DNA from: Candidatus Omnitrophota bacterium
GTDB lineage: Bacteria > Hinthialibacterota > Hinthialibacteria > Hinthialibacterales > Hinthialibacteraceae
NCBI GenBank assembly: GCA_040755155.1
Contig: JBFMBP010000127.1
Coordinates: 1-64,000 of the forward strand
Length of the DNA stretch: 64,000 nt
Direction: 5' to 3'
A program made the position numbers and the translations under genes. Below the pieces are notes generated by a model that saw nothing but the letters and a program-made list of their open reading frames with translations, was not told the origin of the DNA and did not search any database. Shown here piece after piece: positions 16,075 to 26,400 of the stretch. The first letter of the stretch is position 1; each line of letters opens with the position of its first letter.

Positions 16075-19020
16075 TTACTGGCTCAAGGTTACGAAGAAGG
16101 CTCGGGCGTATACGTCTCCCGATTCGGACGACGTACAATAAATGGTATGATTGCTATCAGCCAGCTGATAAGACCAGTTTGTATTCTGAGTAATTTGGCT
16201 AACGTTCGTTATGGTGTGATTGGGGAAATAGACGTATGTCGTATGATTACCGCCGTCATTCGCGAAGTTGCATAGCAACAAGAGAAATTGACTCGTTGGA
16301 TTATTTTGGTTTCTTCGCAGAATAAACCGCGTACGGATGGAATGATTCGTACTTCCCGCGCTGTCATAGACGATAGCGGGTATATCCAGCGCCGGCTCGT
16401 TCATCAGATAATCCTTCATAGCGTCGGCTTCTCTTGCCATCTTATGACAAAGTGAAAACCAATTTAGGGCTTGACTATTAGGTAAATCCCAAAAAATGAT
16501 TCCTTGACCGCCAACCACCCAAGAAGAATAAACCAAATAACGGTATTCATCTTCAATTACATTATTTAATGGAGGTTTTGGACTATACGTTATTCCATTT
16601 CTGGGATAGCTGCGCGCTATAGAGCAACGACAATATCCCAGATTAGTATAACGCATGGCGCATTCCGCCATATAGGCCGCATCCTGCCATGTCCCCGAAT
16701 ATCCAGATGCAATATCATGATAATAGGAATAGTCTTCGAAGATATAATCGAAAAATCCTAAATTTGCATTGATATTGCTGTCCTTGGCTATCAATTCGCC
16801 TTGAGTGGCATTGGATGAATATCCGTCATAAAAAGTACTAAAAACTTCCGTGCAGTAAATCGGCAGATTGTAATTATCTTCGGCGGATATGACATACGTA
16901 TATTCGCCTATTTGATCGCGAATGTCGCTGAAATAATTTCCACCAAGAGATGCTCCAAAGTACTCCTCATATATGCTCCATCCTCTTACTCTTGAGTTAC
17001 TTTTAATTGTACTAATTAAACTATCCAGCGAATTTTCTTCGTCTGTAAAACAGAAGTTAAACACATCGCAAGACGTCTCGGTCTTGTTATAAACTGTCGT
17101 AGCACATGAGACGCCAGAAAAAGCATACCTAGTGTAGGATTGTGGTAATCCTGTTTTTGTATAATCAAGATCTTTAATTGCAGTAACAACCGATGGCAAG
17201 GCGTAATAATTACGATTGTTAATATTATTCACCTCGCTTATCGTCGTAAGCACTTCCTGGAAATCGTTGATTTCGCTGTAATTAATGGGGAAACCACCTT
17301 CTGCTGTCGGACAACCCCATATCCCATTAACATTGACATCATCGCATTTATTACGCCGTTCACCCCATGGATCGAATAAGAAGAAATTGTAAATATTGAC
17401 ATCGGAAAAAGTATCAGTACCATCATTATACCCATTCGCAAAGTTCGTAATATCGCCTTCCGGATATTGAGCCGTACCCGACAAATGGTTTTCGATTCCC
17501 GTATACCACCCAATCGGGAACCAGCGGTCGCTGGCTGTGTATTTGTCTCCGTCGCGGGTTTTCAGAAAGGGGCGAAACCAGACCGACTGCGTGCGAGCAT
17601 CGGGGTAGTACGTCACTTCGATCGACCAGCGGTAATCTACATTGGGGTATTCCCTTGAGCGAAATGTCAATTCCCCGTTGATCCCATAACTCTCGATTTT
17701 AAAAAGAAAGCCTTTGGGATTGATCTCGTCGAAGACGGAATAGCGCGCATTGACCGGCGTCGTCAAATCGACGTAGCGCCAATCGTTCGCCGTCAAAAAA
17801 TATCCCTGCGCACCGAAATTTTCCGTCGTGTAAGCCCCGCCGTTCGTCCACGATCCGCCGGTTCCGCTTTCATACCAGTCCACGTTCGCTTCCGACCACG
17901 GCTGCGTAATATTATAAGCGCGATAATACACCAAGCCGCATGAATTCGAGTCCGCAAAAATTTTCAGCCGAATGTTAGTAACGGCTTTATTATATCCCAG
18001 TCCTGACAAGTTGCACATAAAGACCGCTCGATCCTGCGGACTTAACACAATCGTACTGTTGCCTCCCAAATTGCTGGACGAATTGTAAGCCAATTCGGCG
18101 TCGGCGTTGTTCGAATTGTAAGTTACGAAATAGGACGTCGGATCGATGACCACGTCGCCGTCCTTGGCGGCGGCAAGATCGCCGAGATGCGCCGACATTT
18201 CCGCTTCGCCCGTAGCGTCGCGCTGCAGACGCCAAGACTGCGCCGAACGAATGACGGGAGCGCTCTCGTCCAATGGCATTCCCGCTTCGTCCGCCAGGAA
18301 TGTCTTTACGGGAAGCAGCTTGTGCAGTTCTTTCCCGTCGCGTTCGAAATGCAGCGGTCGATCCAATGGTAGTTTCTCCCCATACAAATCAGCCGCCTCG
18401 CCGTTTTGCTTGGCTTGCGTCGTAATCTGCACGGATGGAATATCGAAGCGGGCGGAGAGATACTCGTCCGAGGGCAAGATACCCGTTTTCACCTGCTCGC
18501 GCAGATTGCGCATGAACGCCTGCTTCAACCGCACATCCACCTTGAGAATATCGTGGATATAGCGCACCGTCACGTCCACATTGGGCAGAACCTCGGACCA
18601 ACGCACGCTATCGCCCACGACGCTTAGATTCTCCCAGTTGAGTTTTCCCAACTCCAGGGGCTTGTAGTTCGCGCCGCGGCCTACGCCCAATCCGGCAAAG
18701 CGGTAGGTGAAGATGTCGCCCTCGTGGCGCGCCTGGAACGTTCCGTCGGCGCGTACGTAGAGCTGCCAAATCCCCGCCATGACCTCGTAATCCCACTCGC
18801 CGCTTTTGGATGGAACGAGGTTGGGATTGACCAACTCCAGCGCCCCGTCCGCAAGTTTATAATACTTGGGATAAGCGAGAAACGTCATCGTCCCCGGCCC
18901 CGTCTTCTCCGCGTATTCGGAAACCGGCGCCGGATACGATTCCTGCGTCTGCGGTTGAGACTGCGTCATCGGCGCTGTCAATACGCAGACTGCGAGCATA
19001 ATGATACTAGCTACACGCAT
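16075..19020 (-). CDS. Large secreted DNRLRE-type protein with hydrolase-like C-terminal region
   Basis: About 981 residues; I take the ATG at 19020 (AAGGATGATGCTT upstream), with an in-frame ATG at 19029 as alternative. The signal peptide ends near PMTQSQ. The N-terminal 280 residues resemble the region preceding DNRLRE domains in wall or secreted proteins. A DNRLRE-like module (about 300-470) has NIRLKIF, YYRAYNITQPWSE and FRSREYPN. The C-terminal half (from WFPIGWYTGIEN) looks like a TIM-barrel glycosidase domain, with WSIYEEYFG and GGQGIIFWDLPN, but I cannot name a GH family. It is likely surface-bound or secreted and co-transcribed with the downstream propeller gene. The 250 bases upstream (19030-19279) are AT-rich without features. 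Confidence 0.7.
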   Translation of the reverse strand: MRVASIIMLAVCVLTAPMTQSQPQTQESYPAPVSEYAEKTGPGTMTFLAYPKYYKLADGALELVNPNLVPSKSGEWDYEVMAGIWQLYVRADGTFQARHEGDIFTYRFAGLGVGRGANYKPLELGKLNWENLSVVGDSVRWSEVLPNVDVTVRYIHDILKVDVRLKQAFMRNLREQVKTGILPSDEYLSARFDIPSVQITTQAKQNGEAADLYGEKLPLDRPLHFERDGKELHKLLPVKTFLADEAGMPLDESAPVIRSAQSWRLQRDATGEAEMSAHLGDLAAAKDGDVVIDPTSYFVTYNSNNADAELAYNSSSNLGGNSTIVLSPQDRAVFMCNLSGLGYNKAVTNIRLKIFADSNSCGLVYYRAYNITQPWSEANVDWYESGTGGSWTNGGAYTTENFGAQGYFLTANDWRYVDLTTPVNARYSVFDEINPKGFLFKIESYGINGELTFRSREYPNVDYRWSIEVTYYPDARTQSVWFRPFLKTRDGDKYTASDRWFPIGWYTGIENHLSGTAQYPEGDITNFANGYNDGTDTFSDVNIYNFFLFDPWGERRNKCDDVNVNGIWGCPTAEGGFPINYSEINDFQEVLTTISEVNNINNRNYYALPSVVTAIKDLDYTKTGLPQSYTRYAFSGVSCATTVYNKTETSCDVFNFCFTDEENSLDSLISTIKSNSRVRGWSIYEEYFGASLGGNYFSDIRDQIGEYTYVISAEDNYNLPIYCTEVFSTFYDGYSSNATQGELIAKDSNINANLGFFDYIFEDYSYYHDIASGYSGTWQDAAYMAECAMRYTNLGYCRCSIARSYPRNGITYSPKPPLNNVIEDEYRYLVYSSWVVGGQGIIFWDLPNSQALNWFSLCHKMAREADAMKDYLMNEPALDIPAIVYDSAGSTNHSIRTRFILRRNQNNPTSQFLLLLCNFANDGGNHTTYVYFPNHTITNVSQITQNTNWSYQLADSNHTIYCTSSESGDVYARAFFVTLSQ

Positions 19021-19279
19021 AAGCATCATCCTTCGGTGAAATATGTAGTTTTGGAATAGCGCCCAACATCATTCGCTGAAAAGTAGTAAATCACAAAAGT
19101 GATCCGTTGTCAACAAGAAACACATAAATAATCAAAAAAATAAAAATAACAGAAAAATCTTGCCAAGTACGGAAGGCTTGAGAAAAAAAACACCCGCCTT
19201 AATTTTTCTTATTACCAATATAAGCCTGCAGATAAGATACTTTGAGAACTTATGGAATGCGTTTAATAGGAGGAAATGG

Positions 19280-21091
19280 CTATTTCTCTATCAAGTTATA
19301 AAACAACTCGCCCAGCCATTGCGCCCGATGCTCATAAGTATGGCGGGACATAACCTTGAGCCGGGCGCGTTCGATGCAGCGGCGGCGTTCTTCTTCATGA
19401 GCGAGAAAATATTCCACGAGATGCTTCAATTCCTGAAGCGAACGATAGAAAAAAACTTCCTGCGCCGAATTTTCATCCAGCGGCAGATCGTCCGCGAATC
19501 CCGGCGCATAAATTTCATCCGCCTTGGGCAGCCAATCCGACAGTAAAAAACCGCCCGCCGCCGGAACGTCGAAATCTCGCACATTCATACACGTGTAGGA
19601 TTGCAGGCTATGAATGTTGAGAGTGATCTTGGCGTTGCGATACGCATCGAACAAACGCTTGAAAGGCAAGACGCCGCGATAGCAGCGTTGCGCCGCATCC
19701 GGCGGCAATAGCGCCTGCCAATCCGCATTGCCGTAAATGCGCAGATCGCAATCCATCAGTTCCCGCACTACGCGCAGGCGGAATTGCGTATTCGCCTCCC
19801 ATAACAATTTCTGGCGGAATTCGTCCAAACGGTCGGAGGGCAATTCTCCCGGCATGGGGAATTGCGCCATAACCTCGCGCACTTTCTTGCGGGGAAAGCG
19901 CAATTTTTCCTCCACGACCTGGCGGCAATATTGCTTCCATTCGGGCGACAACTGGCGAAAAAAGGCGGACTGCTCGCGCACCTGCCCTACGAAAATAATC
20001 TCGCAGCCACGCACGCCGCGCTGCTTGCCGCGCCGGACGCGGGTGGCGGCGCCGGGCATATATCGCGGCGCATCCGCTCCGTTTTCGATCAGTGGAGCAG
20101 CCCATTCGTAATCGGCAATCAGGTAAGTTTCATCGGGCGAGGTTTTATGCCGCCGCAAGAGATGCTCGCCATAGATGGGATCGTCGGCGAACCAGATTAC
20201 TTTAGGAATGGGCAGCGATCGGCTAAGTTCCTCTCCCAAAGCCGATTCGTAGGCGGGCGCTTCATTGCATAAGAATATTAAATCCGGCTCGAATTGAGCC
20301 ATTTTGAGAATGCGGTAATAGGGCGGATAGTACTCCCCATCCTTCAGCGCCGTATACTCCGTTTTGAAACCGAGACGGCGCAAATAATGCAAAAGAGTGC
20401 GCAGGAGCACATGCTCGATCAGGGAATATTTCGCTTTGTTCCGCAAGTCTTCATACGTCCAAACTCGAGGCGGCGAATTGTCCTTTCTCTTGCGTTTTAG
20501 AATAGCGGGAAGGTCTTTCAACCTCTGCGCCAGCTCTTTTTTCCGGCGACAGCCTTCCTCTTCTATAAAGCGAATGAGAGAGACGAGATCGTCTCGATTC
20601 GATTCGCCAAAATCGCCGCGAACGATTTTCGGTTTGGCGGCGGCATAGCAAAGCGTCTCTTCCCAAATGCGATCAATTTGCTCTTCGATATTCTTCCCAA
20701 CAGCCCAAAAGATTCTTCGCGATGCGAGCAATTCCCTAAAATCGAAAATCGCCAACGCCGCCGCGAATTTATTCGGCAAAGGTTCTATAACCAAAACGCC
20801 TCGATTGCCTTGGATGATCTCGGGTGCGGCCTTCGCGAGCAGGCTTCCATCGCCAAAACCCGCGAGATACAGAAAATCCATGCCTTCGGCGAGCGCAGCG
20901 AGAATGGATTCCAGGCATTCTTTCTTTCTTGAATCATCGATATCGATTCGATCGCATGTTATAGAAGAAATCGGAATGGATTCCACCTCCGCGTAAAGAG
21001 AGGGATGGCGCCTTCTTAACGCCGACAGATTTTTGTAAAGAATTACATTCGATCGGTATCTTTCTGGAATCGTTTCCATACTGCATTCCAT
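19280..21091 (-). CDS. CgeB-like glycosyltransferase
   Basis: A 603-residue cytoplasmic protein. The C-terminal part has the CgeB / glycosyl-transferase group 1 pattern: EIIFVGQVREQSAFF, LRIYGNADWQALLP, LPFKRLFDAYRNAKITLNIH, MNVRDFDVPAAGGFLLSDW and an acidic DEIYAPG. The middle (residues about 200-370) resembles the DUF3880 spore-maturation-like region with a DDPIYGEHLL segment. The N-terminal 200 residues contain a Rossmann-like stretch (FLYLAGFGDGSLLAKAAP), as in DUF115/motility-accessory-factor proteins. Sugar donor and acceptor are unknown. It stands alone, with its upstream neighbour 54 bases away on the same strand. Confidence 0.8.
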   Translation of the reverse strand: MECSMETIPERYRSNVILYKNLSALRRRHPSLYAEVESIPISSITCDRIDIDDSRKKECLESILAALAEGMDFLYLAGFGDGSLLAKAAPEIIQGNRGVLVIEPLPNKFAAALAIFDFRELLASRRIFWAVGKNIEEQIDRIWEETLCYAAAKPKIVRGDFGESNRDDLVSLIRFIEEEGCRRKKELAQRLKDLPAILKRKRKDNSPPRVWTYEDLRNKAKYSLIEHVLLRTLLHYLRRLGFKTEYTALKDGEYYPPYYRILKMAQFEPDLIFLCNEAPAYESALGEELSRSLPIPKVIWFADDPIYGEHLLRRHKTSPDETYLIADYEWAAPLIENGADAPRYMPGAATRVRRGKQRGVRGCEIIFVGQVREQSAFFRQLSPEWKQYCRQVVEEKLRFPRKKVREVMAQFPMPGELPSDRLDEFRQKLLWEANTQFRLRVVRELMDCDLRIYGNADWQALLPPDAAQRCYRGVLPFKRLFDAYRNAKITLNIHSLQSYTCMNVRDFDVPAAGGFLLSDWLPKADEIYAPGFADDLPLDENSAQEVFFYRSLQELKHLVEYFLAHEEERRRCIERARLKVMSRHTYEHRAQWLGELFYNLIEK

Positions 21092-21145
21092 TTCGAATCG
21101 GCGTTTCGATTTTAGTTCGGCGATCTGGTTCGGACGCGAGAACAG

Positions 21146-22378
21146 TCATCTCTTCGCTGAAGGATTCAGGTTAAACCAAATATCCAGACGCGGGGTTTCC
21201 CATCCATAGGGCTTGCCCAAGATGTCATAGTCGCCATCGCCGTCCAGGTCGGCGATCTTGGATTCATGAAGGCCGAAGCCTGTAGATGCATGGACGGTTT
21301 TGAAATTCCCTTGGCCGTCGCCCAAAAGGATCAAGTTTTTCGCATCGGGATTGCCCCCATTCAGACGCATCTCCGCGTTGAAAACATCGAGGTTTCCGTC
21401 GCCGTCGAAATCGAGAACCGCTAGCGAATGGCCGCAATCGACTTCGGGCAAAATTTCTTTCCCGGCCCAGGTTCCTTTTCGCCATTCGTACATTATCATC
21501 GGCGCGACGCCGTCCCCCACGACAAGGATGATTTCAGGCCTTCCGCCTTGGATAAACTGGCCCGCCGCCGCTCTGGTGAAGCAATACCCCGCGTCGACGA
21601 TGTTCGGCATATACTTGGTTCCATCCAGATGCTTGAACCAGCGTCCGCCGCCGACGATGTCGAGTTTCCCGTCGCCGTCGATATCCGCTTTCGCCAGCCC
21701 TTCATGCTCGTTCACGGCTTTGAAGCCGGGATAAGTTCCCCGCTGCTCCATTTGACTGTCGGCGCTCCAGGAATAGATTTCCGCGCACTCCCAAACACCC
21801 GCGTTGCGGGGATCCTTGGGAATCTCGGCGATATAGAGTATGCAAGCGCCCTGATTCCAGAAAACGAGTTCGGTTTGGCCGTCGCCGTCGAAATCGCCGA
21901 AGAGTTGATCGTGATGCTTCGTCTTGCCGAAATTCTTTACGATATGGCGCTTCCAGGGCGTTTCGGCTTCATAATGGGGATAGGGATTTTCCCACCACCA
22001 CACATTATTGCTGGCCCAGTCGCCACCCAGAACGATGTCGAGATCGCCGTCGCCGTCGATGTCATAATAATCCGAACCAGCTTCGATATGCAGAGGTTCG
22101 TTATCCACGGCGTACTTCGCCCACCCTTTCGCATCCCGATGATACCAAACAACCGACGGAGCTTTAGTGCGTTCCGTAATCACGAAATCATTGACGCCAT
22201 CCTTATCGACATCCAAGACCAAGCTGGAGGTTTGTTCCTTGCCGGAATTGGGAACGGGAAGATCGCCCGCCGTGGTGGACAAATGCTTCCAGGTGATTTC
22301 CTGAGCAAACATACTTGGCGAAAATAAACCTAAAACCGCAAGAAAAGCAACCATAGCGATTAAGTTTTTTATCATCAT
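21146..22378 (-). CDS. Secreted FG-GAP/VCBS-repeat protein
   Basis: I start at the ATG at 22378, which has CCAGGAG just upstream and opens a signal peptide (MMIKNLIAMVAFLAVLGLF, cut after MFAQ). Longer in-frame extensions run through a dispersed repeat and are rejected. The 410-residue protein has at least five calcium-binding repeats of the form DxDxDGxxD: DVDKDGVNDFV, DIDGDGDLDIV, DFDGDGQTELV, DIDGDGKLDIV, DFDGDGNLDVF and DLDGDGDYDIL. These build a seven-bladed propeller as in integrin-like proteins. No catalytic domain is seen. Its role is probably binding of carbohydrate or surface ligands. Confidence 0.85.
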   Translation of the reverse strand: MMIKNLIAMVAFLAVLGLFSPSMFAQEITWKHLSTTAGDLPVPNSGKEQTSSLVLDVDKDGVNDFVITERTKAPSVVWYHRDAKGWAKYAVDNEPLHIEAGSDYYDIDGDGDLDIVLGGDWASNNVWWWENPYPHYEAETPWKRHIVKNFGKTKHHDQLFGDFDGDGQTELVFWNQGACILYIAEIPKDPRNAGVWECAEIYSWSADSQMEQRGTYPGFKAVNEHEGLAKADIDGDGKLDIVGGGRWFKHLDGTKYMPNIVDAGYCFTRAAAGQFIQGGRPEIILVVGDGVAPMIMYEWRKGTWAGKEILPEVDCGHSLAVLDFDGDGNLDVFNAEMRLNGGNPDAKNLILLGDGQGNFKTVHASTGFGLHESKIADLDGDGDYDILGKPYGWETPRLDIWFNLNPSAKR

Positions 22379-22419
22379 TAAACTCCTGGAAAGGGATTTT
22401 TTTATCTTGATAGGAAAAT

Positions 22420-22455
22420 GGTGGGCTACGCATCGCTTTGAGCCCACCCTACGCA
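22420..22455. repeat. Dispersed palindrome D (GGTGGGCTACGC type)
   Basis: GGTGGGCTACGC / AGCCCACCCTACGC with a CGCTTTG centre is an imperfect inverted repeat. Similar copies lie at 37858-37891, 53695-53729, 61034-61070 and 61095-61127. Confidence 0.7.
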
Positions 22456-22634
22456 ACTACTCTGCGCAATCTCCAGAAAACCATACTATGATCGAATTCG
22501 CAAGCCGTTCATAGACGATCGCAGACATGATCTATTGCATGAAGAAATGGAAGACTGCCATTTCCCGCAGAGATGCTTTAGAATCGAAATGAATTTATCG
22601 CAGGCTAATCGCCAAGAAATGGAGGATTCATTCT

Positions 22635-23405
22635 ATGCCAAGATTAAGATTTTTTATCGCTGCTACGCTGCTTTTGGGATGCTTAAGCAGCTCCTTCGCG
22701 GAGGAAAAACCGATCCGCCTGCTTATCGTTACGGGAGAAGATTATCCGGGTCATAAATGGCGGGAGACGACGCCTGTGGTTAGGTCTATCCTCAGCCAAA
22801 AGGATTATTTCGATGTCCACGTCTGCGAGGATTTCGAAATATTCGCATCGGCGCCCGAACGGCGATACGACGCCGCCGTGGTTCATTTTTGCAATTGGGA
22901 AACGCCTATGCCCAGCGCAGCGGCTCGGGAAGGCTTTGCGCATTTCGCCGCCAGCGGCAAGGGACTCGTGGTTCTACATTTCACATGCGGCGCCTTCCGC
23001 GAATGGCCGAACTACCAAACGCTCGCCTGGCCGGAATTCGAAAAGATCGCGGGAAGAGTATGGGATACGAGCAAAACTCACGATCCCTATCAAAAATTTC
23101 AGGTAAAAGCCGTCAATAAAGAGCACCCTATCACGAAAGGATTACAGGATTTCGAAACGATGGACGAACTCTATTTCTGCTTGCAAGGCGCGCCCAAAAT
23201 CGATGTCCTGCTAACCGCCCATTCCACCGTCACGAACCAGGACGAGCCGATGGGTTTCGTTCTGAATTATGGATCGGGCCGAGTGTTTCATACGCCTCTA
23301 GGGCATGACGCGCGCAGTTTTCAATCGGTGGGCGTAGCGGCGTTGCTCCAACGCGCCTGCGAATGGGCGGCGACGGGCGTCGTTGAGCGCTACAAACCAG
23401 AGTAA
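22635..23405 (+). CDS. Secreted ThuA-like domain protein
   Basis: A 256-residue protein with a signal peptide (ending SSFAEE) and one ThuA-like, glutamine-amidotransferase-fold domain. Motifs are RLLIVTGEDYPGHKW, AAVVHFCNWE, GKGLVVLHFTCGAF and GSGRVFHTPLGHD. ThuA proteins are linked to trehalose and keto-sugar use, but the enzyme mechanism is not established. TGGAGGATT precedes the ATG. It is divergent from the FG-GAP gene. A second ThuA domain sits in the fusion protein at 59340. Confidence 0.85.
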   Translation: MPRLRFFIAATLLLGCLSSSFAEEKPIRLLIVTGEDYPGHKWRETTPVVRSILSQKDYFDVHVCEDFEIFASAPERRYDAAVVHFCNWETPMPSAAAREGFAHFAASGKGLVVLHFTCGAFREWPNYQTLAWPEFEKIAGRVWDTSKTHDPYQKFQVKAVNKEHPITKGLQDFETMDELYFCLQGAPKIDVLLTAHSTVTNQDEPMGFVLNYGSGRVFHTPLGHDARSFQSVGVAALLQRACEWAATGVVERYKPE

Positions 23406-23471
23406 CATGGATCGGAAGGGACGCCCCCCGCATCGCCCTCCCTTGCTGCCATGAATTTGGCGTTGCTGATT

Positions 23472-26400
23472 TTATGCCATCGCTTTTTGGATCGCCCGAT
23501 CCAACTCGTCCAATTTATAGGGTTTGCCGATAACCCCCGCGAAACCGTAATCTTGATAGTTGGCCATTACGGGATCGCTGGAGTATCCGCTGGAAACGAT
23601 GGCTTTTACTTGCGGATGAACTTTTAATAATTCCTTAATCGTCTCTATCCCTCCCATGCCGCCAGGGATGGTTAAATCCATAATAACGGCATCGAAAGGT
23701 TCGCCCTTCTCCAACGCCTGCTGGTAGAGGAAGATGGCTTCCTGGCCGTTTTTGGAAAATTCTGGGCTATAACCGAGATGAATGAGCATATTCCCTGCAG
23801 TTTCCTTGACGAAATCCTCGTCATCCATTACCAGAATTTTACCCGTTCTCGTCGGAGAGGAAATCGAGTCCCGCTCATGGTCTTCCGAGAGTATCGTTCC
23901 GGCGTAGGCGGGAAGATACACGGAGAATATCGTCCCTTTCCCAGGTTCCGATTGAACCATAATGATTCCACCGTGCTTCTTCACGATGGAATACGCCGTA
24001 GCCAAACCCAATCCATTCCCATTTTGTTTCGTAGTGAAATAGGGATCGAAGATTTTGGATAGATGATCGGCTGGAATGCCGATTCCATGATCTTCGATCG
24101 TCAATTTTACGTATTCGCCCAAGGAAAGAGCGGGAAAATCCCTCCCTTTAGCCGAGCCGATGCGAACATTCTCCGATCGAATATGGATCGTTCCGCCTTC
24201 CGGCATAGCCTGTTCGGCATTGAGAATCATGTTATGGATTACTTGTCCAATTTGGCCTTTATCCGCAAAAACCGGTAAAAGATCGTCCGCAAAATCATAT
24301 TCGCAACGGGTGTTGGAACCGCTAAGAACGAATGAGGCGGTTGTGGAAGCGATATCGGCGATGGAAGCAAGTTCCTTTATTGGCGCGCCCCCTTTGGAGA
24401 AAGTGAGCAACTGTTGGGTTAACCGTTGAGCGCGCAGGGAAGCTTTCTCCGCCTCCGACAAACGTTTATAGATTTTTTCCTGGGGATTGATGGAGGACTT
24501 CGCTAAAGAAATATTGCCCAATATCGCCGTCAACAGATTATTGAAATCATGGGCGATGCCGCCCGCCAGCATTCCCACCGATTCCAATTTCCGGGCATTG
24601 AACAACTCGCTCTCCATCAACCGCTTTTCCGTTACATCGCGGAATACGAGAACCACTCCGATAATGCGGCTGTTTCGATCGCGAATGGGCGCGCCGCTGT
24701 CGGCGAGGATGCGTTCCGTTCCGTCTTTGGCGATGAGGATGGTTTGATTGGCGAGATCGACGATTTTTCCCGATTTCAAGACCAAATCCGCGGGATTCTC
24801 GCAGCGTTTCCGGGTTATTTCGTTAATAATATGAAACACTTCCTCCAAACGGCGGCCCAGCGCTTCGCTTTCCGTCCAGCCGGTCAATTTCTCGGCGATG
24901 GTATTGATTAAAACGATGATCCCGCCGGAATCCGTCGCGATGACGCCGTCGCCGATGCTGTGCAGCGTCACTTTGAGCCGTTCTTTTTCTGTGGCGAGCG
25001 CTTCCTCCGTTCTTTTTCGCTCAGTGATATCTTGCAGAATACCGAAAGAACCAATGACTTTTCCATTATCGTCCCGCACTTGTACGGCGGAGTTGGCGAT
25101 CCATTTTTCTTCTCCCGAGCGCATTTTGACGCAATAATCCGCCCGCCAGCTGATCCCTTCTTCTCCCCGCGCTTTTCGGACGGCTTCCTCGACGGAAAGA
25201 TTTTGCAAGCCACCAAGAAGATGGATGTCTTTTTCTAACAGCATCCACGCTTGCGGCGTAAATTCTTGGGGAGAACAACCGATCAAATCCTGAATTCCTT
25301 CTCCAACGTAATCGTAAGTATTCGTTAAATAATTCTGATAATATGGAACTGCGCCTGCCAATTCGATGGCGTCTTTATAGATGCGTTCGTTTTCCTCTAA
25401 CGCCTTTTCTATTCTCTTGCGATCCGTAATATCGAACGCCGTGCCCAATATGGCGGATTCGCCCTTATAGTCGATAAGGCTGGGCGTAAAATCGAGCCAT
25501 TTTACCTGACCGTCTTTCGTCAGGATTTTCATTTCGTACCGCGAGGGAGGATAGCCTTCCTTCCGCAGCCTCGCCGTTGCGGCGGCGCGAACGAATTCCT
25601 GCATATCGGGATGAACGAAACCCCAAGGATAGACCTTTTGCGCTTCTTCCCAGTCGTATCCCCATATTTTCTGACAGGCGGGATTCATATAAATCAACCG
25701 GTCAATGCGTCCAATGAAGATAGCGGAGGCGGTGGTTTCCGCCAATGTGCGGAATAGATTTTCGCTATTTCGCAACGCCTCATCCGCCGTCTTGCGTTCG
25801 GTGATATCGGTTGAAATGCCATAGAGGGCGATAGGACGTCCTTCCTCATCCCAAAGCACGCGCGTACGGCAATCCAGGATTATCTCTGATCCGTCGGATG
25901 CGTAATTGACGACCTCGCCCCGCCATTCCCCTTTCGCCCGAGTCATCTCAATAATCTGGCGCTGCGTCGCTCCTCGCGTTGGATCCTCGCCATAAGACTC
26001 CACGGATTGGCCGATCAATTCTTCGCGCGGGAGCTTCAAACTTCGGCATTCGGCCTCATTGACATATGTGATGCGCCCGTTCAAGTCGGTTACGGTTACG
26101 CGATCCTGAATTTGATCCAGCACCATCGCTTTCAGACGCAATTCCTCTTCCGCCGCCTTGCGATCGGTGATATCGAAAGCGTTTCCGAGTAGAGCAGGCT
26201 TCCCCTCATACTCGATAATCGTGGGCGTATAATCGAACCATTTGATTCGCCCATCCCTGGTAACAACCTTCACCTCGTAACGCGAAGGAAGGCCGTTAAT
26301 GTTTTTGAGTCTGTTGAGAGCGCGTTCTTTAATGAGTTCCTGCATCTCCGGATGGACGAAGGACCACACAGGCATCGCCAAAAGCTCTTCCAAAGAATAA

